A DNA stretch of 64,000 bases, taken from NCBI GenBank assembly GCA_963775275.1, contig CAVZII010000005.1:2170001-2234000 (forward strand), given 5' to 3'. A model generated the notes under the pieces. It did not search any database, was not told the DNA's origin, and saw only the letters and a program-made list of their open reading frames with translations. This document shows, in pieces, positions 58,603 through 64,000 of the stretch (positions are counted from its first letter, which is position 1; each line of letters starts with the position of its first letter). A program made the position numbers and the translations under genes. This DNA is from JANWHQ01 sp963775275. Its GTDB lineage: Bacteria > Pseudomonadota > Alphaproteobacteria > Caulobacterales > Caulobacteraceae.

Positions 58603-58768
58603 CTAGTGTGGTGGATCAGAAGTTCGCATGATGATGGCGGCTCCCGCAGTTGCGAACTTCTGATCCTTAAACCACACTAGAATCATAGACTTGCTAGTGT
58701 CCCGATCGATTCCGAAGTTCGCATCTGCCTGGCAAAAGCGCTGGCGAACTTCGGAATCGGGACACTAG
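58603..58768. repeat. 166-bp double-hairpin element, copy 2
   Basis: Same length and layout as copy 1, but diverged in the loops and linker (GCGGCTCCCGCAGT loop; linker AATCATAGACTTG; CCCGATCGATTCCGAAGTTC). The arms remain paired, so the hairpins are conserved while loops drift. The right-end CTAG supplies the TAG stop of the aldo/keto reductase gene. Confidence 0.9.
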
Positions 58769-59754
58769 CGCCCGACCATGGCCATCATCCGCGGCGGATA
58801 GCGGTCGCCCTGCACGTCGATGCCCGAGAGGGCCTCCTCGATGTCGCCCAGGTCCTGCGCCGTCAGCTCGATCGCCGCCGCGCCGAGGTTCTCCTCCAGC
58901 CGGCCAAGCTTGGCGGTGCCGGGGATCGGGACGATCCAGGGCTTCTGGGCCAGCAGCCAGGCCAGGGCGACCTGGGCCCTTGTCGCCCCCTTCCCGTCCG
59001 CGATCCGGCCGACCCGGTCGACCAGCACCTGGTTGGCCTGGCGCGCCTCGGGCGTGAAGCGCGGGACGATGTTGCGGAAGTCGCTGGCCTCGAAGCTGGT
59101 GGCCGCGCTGATGGCGCCGGTCAGGAATCCCTTGCCGAGCGGGCTGAAGGGGACGAAGCCGATCCCCAGCGCCTCCAGCGTCGGCAGCACCTGCGTCTCC
59201 GGCTCGCGCCACCACAGCGAATACTCGCTCTGCAGCGCCGCCACCGGCTGGACGGCGTGCGCCCGGCGGATGGTCTCCACCCCCGCCTCCGAGAGGCCGA
59301 AATGCCTCACCTTGCCTTCCTCGATCAGCGTCCTGACCGTCCCGGCGACCTCCTCGATCGGGACCTCGGGATCGACCCGGTGCTGGTAGAACAGGTCGAT
59401 AACCTCGGTCCCCAGCCGCTTCAGCGAGGCTTCGGCGACCTCGCGGATGTGCGCCGGCCGGCTGTCCAGGCCGCTCTGGCCGCCTTGAGCGTCGAAGGCG
59501 AAGCCGAACTTGGTGGCGATCACCACCTTGTCGCGCACCGGCGCCAGCGCCTCGCCGACCAGCGCCTCGTTCCGATAGGGGCCATAGGCCTCGGCGGTGT
59601 CGAAGAAGGTGACCCCGCGCTCGAAGGCGGCGCGGATCAGCCTGATCCCCTCGGCCTTCTCGACCGCCGGGCCATAGCCGAAGCTCAGTCCCATGCAGCC
59701 GAGGCCGATCGCCGAAACCTCCAGGCCGCTCGTTCCCAGCTGGCGCTTGCGCAT
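58765..59754 (-). CDS. aldo/keto reductase
   Basis: A 329-residue NADPH-dependent carbonyl reductase. It begins MRKRQLGTSGLEVSAIGLGC. Catalytic Asp/Tyr are in FFDTAEAYGPYRNE, Lys in VVIATKFGFAFD and His in YQHRVDPEVPIEEV. The NADPH site is near VPIPGTAKLGRLEENLGAA. Its TAG stop lies within the end of the repeat element copy 2. It forms a same-strand pair with the cupin gene upstream (19 bp). Confidence 0.9.
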   Translation of the reverse strand: MRKRQLGTSGLEVSAIGLGCMGLSFGYGPAVEKAEGIRLIRAAFERGVTFFDTAEAYGPYRNEALVGEALAPVRDKVVIATKFGFAFDAQGGQSGLDSRPAHIREVAEASLKRLGTEVIDLFYQHRVDPEVPIEEVAGTVRTLIEEGKVRHFGLSEAGVETIRRAHAVQPVAALQSEYSLWWREPETQVLPTLEALGIGFVPFSPLGKGFLTGAISAATSFEASDFRNIVPRFTPEARQANQVLVDRVGRIADGKGATRAQVALAWLLAQKPWIVPIPGTAKLGRLEENLGAAAIELTAQDLGDIEEALSGIDVQGDRYPPRMMAMVGR

Positions 59755-59773
59755 CTTGGGACTCCTTCGTCGC

Positions 59774-60181
59774 TCAGCCTGTGGGCCCGGCGAGGTACTG
59801 CGCGTCGGTGACGTGCTCCATCCACTCCACGAACCGGCCGTCCAGCGCCTCCTGGATGGCGATGTGGGTCATGCCGGTGGTGGGCGTGGCGCCGTGCCAG
59901 TGCCGGTGGCCGGGCGGGCACCAGATCACGTCGCCCGGGCGGATCTCCACGATCGGCTCGCCCTCGCACTGGGTCCAGCCGCAGCCGGCGGTGACCACCA
60001 GGATCTGTCCAAGGGGATGGGTGTGCCACGCGGTCCGCGCGCCCGGCTCGAAGGTGACGGCGGCGCAGGCGACGCGGCCCGGCGCGGGCGCGGTGTGCAG
60101 GATGTCCAGGCGCACCTGGCCGGTGAAGTACTCCGCAGGCCCCTTCTGCGAGGGCTGCGATCCGGCGCGCTTCAGTTCCAT
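59774..60181 (-). CDS. cupin-domain protein (quercetin-dioxygenase-like fold)
   Basis: A 135-residue single-domain cupin. Metal motif 1 is in GARTAWHTHPLGQILVVTAG and motif 2 in GDVIWCPPGHRHWHGATP. This fits a group of small metal-binding proteins often paired with oxidoreductases, as with the aldo/keto reductase that follows it here. ATG 60181 has GAAGG upstream; a longer frame starting at 60277 was rejected. Confidence 0.85.
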   Translation of the reverse strand: MELKRAGSQPSQKGPAEYFTGQVRLDILHTAPAPGRVACAAVTFEPGARTAWHTHPLGQILVVTAGCGWTQCEGEPIVEIRPGDVIWCPPGHRHWHGATPTTGMTHIAIQEALDGRFVEWMEHVTDAQYLAGPTG

Positions 60182-60338
60182 GGCGGGTCCTTCTCCTGGC
60201 GGGGCGGGCCGTTCGAACGCTTGCGGCCCTGTTGTGTTCGGCGCCAGTCTAACCCCCACGCGCCGGCCGTGTCGCATCCGTCTCTGGACTCAGCCTCGGA
60301 GCGTTCAGCCGACGCCGCCCGGCCGCGACGGCCGCCGG

Positions 60339-60785
60339 TCAGGCCGCGGACCGTGCGCCCGCCTCCCAGCCGCGGCAGGCCAGGAGCACCGTCTTGGGCA
60401 CGGGCTTCTCGCCGTTGGAGTAGTAGGCGACCATCCGGCGCGACAGGCCCAGCGCCTCGGCGGCCTTGCTGAGCGACAGGCCGTGCCTCAGCCGCCATTC
60501 CAGGAACGCGCGCGCGTCGGCATGCCCCGTCGCCGACAGGGTCTCCAGCCACAGGCTCTCGGCGCCGGCCTCCGCGCCGCTCGGCCAGACCAGGCTGTGG
60601 CCCCACTCGCCGAGCTCGACGCGGGCGAACACCGCGGGGTCGCGCAGGGACGCAAAGGCCGGGTCCTTCAGCCATGCGCCGAGATCGATCTCCGCGCGGG
60701 TCCCGTCCGACCAGCCGAGCCGGAGCTGCGCCGGGCCGGTCGCTTCGACCGCCTCGATCGTACGCATCCTGTCTGCCGCGCTCAT
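60339..60785 (-). CDS. DUF2442-like plus helix-turn-helix protein (possible antitoxin)
   Basis: A 148-residue protein. The N-terminal half (LRLGWSDGTRAEIDLGAWLK, DPAVFARVELGEWGHSLVWP) matches the DUF2442 domain. The C-terminal half is a helix-turn-helix (FLEWRLRHGLSLSKAAEALG, LSRRMVAYYSNGEKPVPKTV). Such proteins usually follow DUF4160 genes as two-gene modules of toxin-antitoxin type. Here the start codon overlaps the stop of a DUF4160-like remnant (ATGA). Confidence 0.75.
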   Translation of the reverse strand: MSAADRMRTIEAVEATGPAQLRLGWSDGTRAEIDLGAWLKDPAFASLRDPAVFARVELGEWGHSLVWPSGAEAGAESLWLETLSATGHADARAFLEWRLRHGLSLSKAAEALGLSRRMVAYYSNGEKPVPKTVLLACRGWEAGARSAA

Positions 60786-60877
60786 CCGTTCAACTCCCGG
60801 CGCCTGGCCATCAACTCGTCCTCGTGCGCCTCGGCCCAGGCGGCCGCCTCGGCCTCGATCGTGACGATCTTGTGACT
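60782..60877 (-). pseudogene. remnant of a DUF4160-type gene
   Basis: The last 31 codons of a frame reading KIVTIEAEAAAWAEAHED then ELMARRRELNG, ending in TGA that overlaps the DUF2442-like start. This resembles the C-terminus of DUF4160 proteins (AWAELHRDEL-type). An in-frame TAG at 60878-60880 closes the frame upstream, and a GCGGAG-type repeat lies beyond, so the N-terminal part is missing. The family match is from a short stretch only. Confidence 0.45.
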
Positions 60878-60984
60878 CTAACGCCAACGACTCTGCGAAC
60901 GTCGGTGATCGCCGTGTCGCCTCTCGGCGACCTTTGCGCCTTCTCCGCGGCCTCAGCGTTCCCTTGCCGGACTCGCCGCCGCCC

Positions 60985-61833
60985 CTACGCCGCCGGGGCC
61001 AGCTCCTGCTGGGCGATCCTCGCCAGCTTGGCGGCGCTCTGCGCGTCATAGGGGGCGTAGATCACCACCCTCAGGGCCGGCTGGCCCTCCACCACGTAGG
61101 AGCTGTGGGCGAAGGTGATCGGGCCCATCGCCCGGTGCTGCTCGGTGTGCACCCCCTCCGAATGGCCGGTGATCTCGGGGCTGCGCCACAGCTGGCGGAA
61201 CATCGGGCAGATCTCGTTCATCTCCTCGATCAGGGTGTCGAAGGTCGGGTCCGTCCCGGCCTGGCCGTAGTCGACCCGAAGCTTGGAGAGGATCCGCCGC
61301 GACATCGCCTCGTAGTCGTCCGGCACGGCCCGCCGCTCGGGGCTCATCAGCAGGATCTTGATGAGGTTGCGGTCCTCCGGCCTCATCGCGCCGTAGTCGC
61401 GGATCGCTGCGGTCATCATCCGGTTCCAGTAGATCACGTCCCAGCGGGGCGTCATCACGATCGCCGGCAGGTTCAGGGCGTCCAGGGTCCGGCGCACCGC
61501 CGGGCTGATCTCGCCGCCCTGCATCGGGCGGATCGGCGCGGGCCGGTGCTGGGCCAGCGAGAACAGATAGTCCCGCTCCTCGCCCGAGAGGCGCAGCGTG
61601 CGGCTCAGGCTCTCCAGCACCCGGTCCGAGGCGCGCACGTCGCGTCCCTGCTCCAGCCAGGTGTACCAGGTGGCCGAAAGCCCGGCCAAGGCGGCCACGT
61701 CCTCGCGCCTCAGACCCGGCGTGCGCCGCCGTCCCGCCGGCGGCAGGCCCACGGCCGCCGGCGAAAGGCGCGCGCGGCAGCTCTTGAGGAAATCGGAAAG
61801 CTGCACGCGTTGCATCGTGCTTGCGGGCGCCAT
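60985..61833 (-). CDS. XRE-family regulator with C-terminal MmyB-like ligand domain
   Basis: A 282-residue regulator. The N-terminal helix-turn-helix (RTPGLRREDVAALAGLSATW, YTWLEQGRDVRASDRVLESL) is followed by a MmyB-like domain (LNLPAIVMTPRWDVIYWNRM). It is divergent from the LigM-like O-demethylase gene across about 230 bp and is a candidate controller of it. ATG 61833 is used; Met 61815 is also possible. Ligand unknown. Confidence 0.87.
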   Translation of the reverse strand: MAPASTMQRVQLSDFLKSCRARLSPAAVGLPPAGRRRTPGLRREDVAALAGLSATWYTWLEQGRDVRASDRVLESLSRTLRLSGEERDYLFSLAQHRPAPIRPMQGGEISPAVRRTLDALNLPAIVMTPRWDVIYWNRMMTAAIRDYGAMRPEDRNLIKILLMSPERRAVPDDYEAMSRRILSKLRVDYGQAGTDPTFDTLIEEMNEICPMFRQLWRSPEITGHSEGVHTEQHRAMGPITFAHSSYVVEGQPALRVVIYAPYDAQSAAKLARIAQQELAPAA

Positions 61834-62061
61834 CAGCTCCTCCCGTTAGTGGTGTTGTGGCTGCAGGCTCCACTATGAGGGTGGTCGCGCCGACAGCAGT
61901 CAACAGGCCGTGTGCTTATAGCACGTGCAGTACCAGTATTTCGCCTCCGATTGTCCCGGCGGTCGCGATCTGCTTCGACGGCGCCGGCGCGGCCCTCGGC
62001 GGACGACGGGCCGACGCCTGCTTCGCGGCCGCGCCCGCGCATTCGCCATCACGAGGAAACG

Positions 62062-63456
62062 ATGAGCCGCCAAAGCCTGGAAGATAAGCTTCAAGCCGCC
62101 AAGAACCCGGTCGAGATGCTGCGCAACTCGCCCGCCGGTCCCAACGTCTATCCGGGCGTGCCCCCGGAATACACCAACTGGCGCGACGAGGTGATCGCCT
62201 GGCAGCAGTCCTGCGTGCTGTTCAACCAGTCCTACCACATGGCGGACCTGGCGCTGGAAGGCCCCGACGCGCTCAAGCTGCTCACGCACCTGGGCGTCAA
62301 CAGCGTCAACGGCTTCGCCGTCGACAAGGCCAAGCAGTTCGTGCCGTGCAGCTACGACGGCTACATCATCGGCGACGTGATCCTGTTCTATCTGGCCGAG
62401 AACACCTTCAACCTCGTCGGCCGCGCCCCGGTGCTGAACTGGGTCGCCTTCCACGCCGAGACCGGCGGCTACGACGTCAAGGCCACGCTCGACCAGCGCA
62501 CGGCGCTGCGCACCGACGGGCGGCGCAAGGTCTACCGCTTCCAGGTCCAGGGCCCGAACGCCATGAAGGTGGTCGAGAAGGTCACCGGCAAGCCGGCGCC
62601 CGAGCTGAAGTTCTTCAACATGACCACCATCACCATCGCCGGCAAGGCGGTGCGGACCCTGCGGCACGGCATGGCCGGCCAGCCGGGCGTGGAGCTGTTC
62701 GGCCCCTGGGACGACGGTCCGGCGGTGCACGAGGCCATCGTCAAGGCCGGCGAGGAGTTCGGTCTTCGCCTGGTCGGCGGGCGCGCCTACTCCTGCAACA
62801 CCCTGGAATCCGGCTGGATCCCCTCGCCGCTGCCCGCCGTCTACTCCGGCGAGAAGATGAAGGCCTACCGCGAGTGGCTGCCGGCCACGGGCTACGAGGG
62901 CTCCTGCTCCATCGGCGGCAGCTTCGTCTCCGACAACATCGAGGACTACTACTTCACGCCCTGGGACGCCGGTTACGGCCCCTTCGTGAAGTTCGACCAC
63001 GACTTCATCGGCCGCGAGGCCCTGGAGCGGAAGGCCAAGGACGACCACCGCAAGAAGGTCACCCTGGCGCTGAACGACGACGACGTGAAGCGCACGATCG
63101 GCTCGATGTTCCAGAAGTCCGACCGGGCCAAGTTCATGGACTGGCCCTCGGCGGTCTATTCCATGCACCCCTTCGACAAGGTCACCGTCGGCGGCAAGAC
63201 GGCCGGGGTCTCCACCTGGATCGGCTACAGCGCCAACGAGGGCAAGATGCTGACCCTCGCCGTGCTCGACGCGGACTATGCCGGTCCCGGCCAGGAGATC
63301 GTGCTCACCTGGGGCGAGGAGAACGGCGGCACCCGCAAGCCCACCGTCGAGCGCCACGTCCAGACCGAGATCCGCGGCATCGTCAGCCCGGTGCCCTATG
63401 CCGAGGTCGCCCGCCAGCAGTACGCCGAAGGCTGGCGCACCAAGCAGGTCGCCTGA
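62062..63456 (+). CDS. tetrahydrofolate-dependent aromatic O-demethylase (LigM-like, GcvT family)
   Basis: A 464-residue GcvT-fold protein close in length to LigM, which moves the O-methyl group of vanillate or 3-O-methylgallate onto tetrahydrofolate. Typical parts: VYPGVPPEYTNWRDEVIAWQ, NQSYHMADLALEGPDALKLL, CSYDGYIIGDVILFYLAENT and SGWIPSPLPAVYSG. ATG 62062 has GAGGAAAC upstream. A methionine-synthase-like gene follows and could use the methyl-THF produced. Dimethylsulfoniopropionate demethylase (DmdA) is in the same superfamily and remains an alternative. The feruloyl esterase and vanillin-type dehydrogenase at the other end of the window favour aromatics. Confidence 0.8.
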   Translation: MSRQSLEDKLQAAKNPVEMLRNSPAGPNVYPGVPPEYTNWRDEVIAWQQSCVLFNQSYHMADLALEGPDALKLLTHLGVNSVNGFAVDKAKQFVPCSYDGYIIGDVILFYLAENTFNLVGRAPVLNWVAFHAETGGYDVKATLDQRTALRTDGRRKVYRFQVQGPNAMKVVEKVTGKPAPELKFFNMTTITIAGKAVRTLRHGMAGQPGVELFGPWDDGPAVHEAIVKAGEEFGLRLVGGRAYSCNTLESGWIPSPLPAVYSGEKMKAYREWLPATGYEGSCSIGGSFVSDNIEDYYFTPWDAGYGPFVKFDHDFIGREALERKAKDDHRKKVTLALNDDDVKRTIGSMFQKSDRAKFMDWPSAVYSMHPFDKVTVGGKTAGVSTWIGYSANEGKMLTLAVLDADYAGPGQEIVLTWGEENGGTRKPTVERHVQTEIRGIVSPVPYAEVARQQYAEGWRTKQVA

Positions 63457-63476
63457 GCCAGGACTGAAACGGACGA

Positions 63477-63508
63477 AGAAGGGCGGTCCCCACAAGGACC
63501 GCCCTTCT
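63477..63508 (+). terminator. hairpin terminator after the O-demethylase gene
   Basis: Perfect 13-bp stem AGAAGGGCGGTCC / GGACCGCCCTTCT with a six-base loop, 20 bp after the stop codon. No long T-run follows, so it may be a weak or Rho-assisted terminator. Confidence 0.7.
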
Positions 63509-63519
63509 GCTATCTGGGC

Positions 63520-63685
63520 CTAGTGTGGTGGATCAGGAGTTCGCATGATGATGGCGGCGCCCTCGGCTGCGAACTTCTGATCCGTAAACCACACTAGAAT
63601 CATACATTTGCTAGTGTCCTTATCGATTCCGAAGTTCGCATCCGCCTCGCCAAGGCGCTGGCGAACTTCGGAATCGGGACACTGG
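63520..63685. repeat. 166-bp double-hairpin element, copy 3
   Basis: Almost identical to copy 1 including the loop GCGGCGCCCTCGGC and linker AATCATACATTTG. One left-arm base differs (GATCAGGAG for GATCAGAAG), the right loop differs slightly, and the right end reads CTGG where the others have CTAG. It lies between the O-demethylase terminator and the methionine-synthase-like gene. Confidence 0.9.
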
Positions 63686-63722
63686 GGGACCGGGAAAAGA
63701 GCGTCACCGAGGAAGCGGATTC

Positions 63723-64000
63723 ATGAAGCGCAGCACCGATCGGATCCTGACCACCCATGTCGGCAGCCTCCCGCGCCCCAAGGAGCTGCTCGAGCTGGCG
63801 AGCTTCGAGAAGGGCCCGCCCCAGGATCCCGAGGCCTATGCGCGCAAGCTGAGGTCCGCCGTGGCCGAGATCGTCGCCCAGCAGGCGGCGGTCGGGCTCG
63901 ACATCGTCAACGACGGCGAGTTCGGCAAGGAGAGCTGGGCCAACTACATCATCAAGCGCGTCTCCGGCTTCGAGGTGCGCCCCGACCAGCCGCGCACGGC
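63723..64000 (+). CDS. cobalamin-independent methionine synthase (MetE)-like protein, N-terminal part (cut by window edge)
   Basis: The frame from ATG 63723 runs open off the end: MKRSTDRILTTHVGSLPRPK, ELLELASFEKGPPQDPEAYA, and VGLDIVNDGEFGKESWANYI. The TTHVGSLPRP and VNDGEFGK segments are the C-terminal catalytic-domain type of MetE, found in short stand-alone members. It may demethylate methyl-tetrahydrofolate made by the LigM-like enzyme upstream. No ribosome site is strong (GAGGAAGCG 9 bp upstream). Confidence 0.78.
   Translation, partial: MKRSTDRILTTHVGSLPRPKELLELASFEKGPPQDPEAYARKLRSAVAEIVAQQAAVGLDIVNDGEFGKESWANYIIKRVSGFEVRPDQPRT

Overview
The window is high-GC DNA from an alphaproteobacterium, most likely Caulobacterales (Phenylobacterium or Caulobacter type). 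The main reasons are a sphingolipid gene set in the same order as in Caulobacter, GCTATA-type promoter motifs, dense GC-rich palindromic intergenic repeats, and lignin-aromatic genes. No rRNA, tRNA or CRISPR array was seen.

Layout. 1-2.8 kb: the end of a tannase/feruloyl esterase and a vanillin-dehydrogenase-like ALDH. 2.9-5.5 kb: an alanine-rich two-module protein of unknown function, split by a GCC-repeat tract. 5.6-7.8 kb: a ParDE-type toxin-antitoxin pair, a zinc alcohol dehydrogenase and a MarR regulator. 7.8-8.3 kb: a mosaic of intergenic repeats. 8.3-10 kb: a GMC oxidoreductase. 10.2-14.5 kb: the Anbu operon (ATP-grasp, alpha-E, transglutaminase-like, Anbu peptidase). 14.7-16.5 kb: typA. 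16.6-32.7 kb: a sphingolipid island. It holds a B12-type radical SAM enzyme, two divergent CDP-alcohol phosphatidyltransferases, a fatty acid hydroxylase, acyl-ACP synthetase, ceramide reductase, ACP, serine palmitoyltransferase, a GT4 glycosyltransferase, a phospholipase-D-type enzyme, LptF- and LptG-like permeases and the bacterial ceramide synthase. 32.7-38.3 kb: an alpha/beta hydrolase, a LemA/TPM operon, malate synthase and a small lipoprotein. 38.3-43.2 kb: a two-gene SIR2-like plus P-loop/TPR module on the minus strand that looks like an anti-phage system. 43.5-49.3 kb: a cytochrome b plus YedY-like molybdoenzyme pair, followed by moaA, moaD, moaE, moaB, moaC and moeA. 49.4-64 kb: mixed accessory oxidoreductases, cupins, a TPR-sulfotransferase, regulators, a LigM-like O-demethylase and a MetE-like gene. 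This last part carries three copies of a 166-bp double-hairpin element.

How the genes fit together. The sphingolipid block supplies acyl-ACP (synthetase + ACP), condenses it with serine (Spt), reduces the keto group (CerR) and N-acylates the base (bCerS). The LptF/LptG-like pair is translationally coupled to bCerS, and the phosphatidyltransferases, PLD-type enzyme and glycosyltransferase are candidate headgroup enzymes. The molybdenum cofactor genes sit directly behind a molybdoenzyme that needs the cofactor. Feruloyl esterase, vanillin dehydrogenase and LigM together suggest use of methoxylated plant aromatics.

Data quality. Seven genes need a one-base frame change to read through, including the conserved typA and malate synthase genes, and an eighth is suspected. 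The assembly therefore probably contains indel errors, and these genes are annotated across the shifts rather than called broken.
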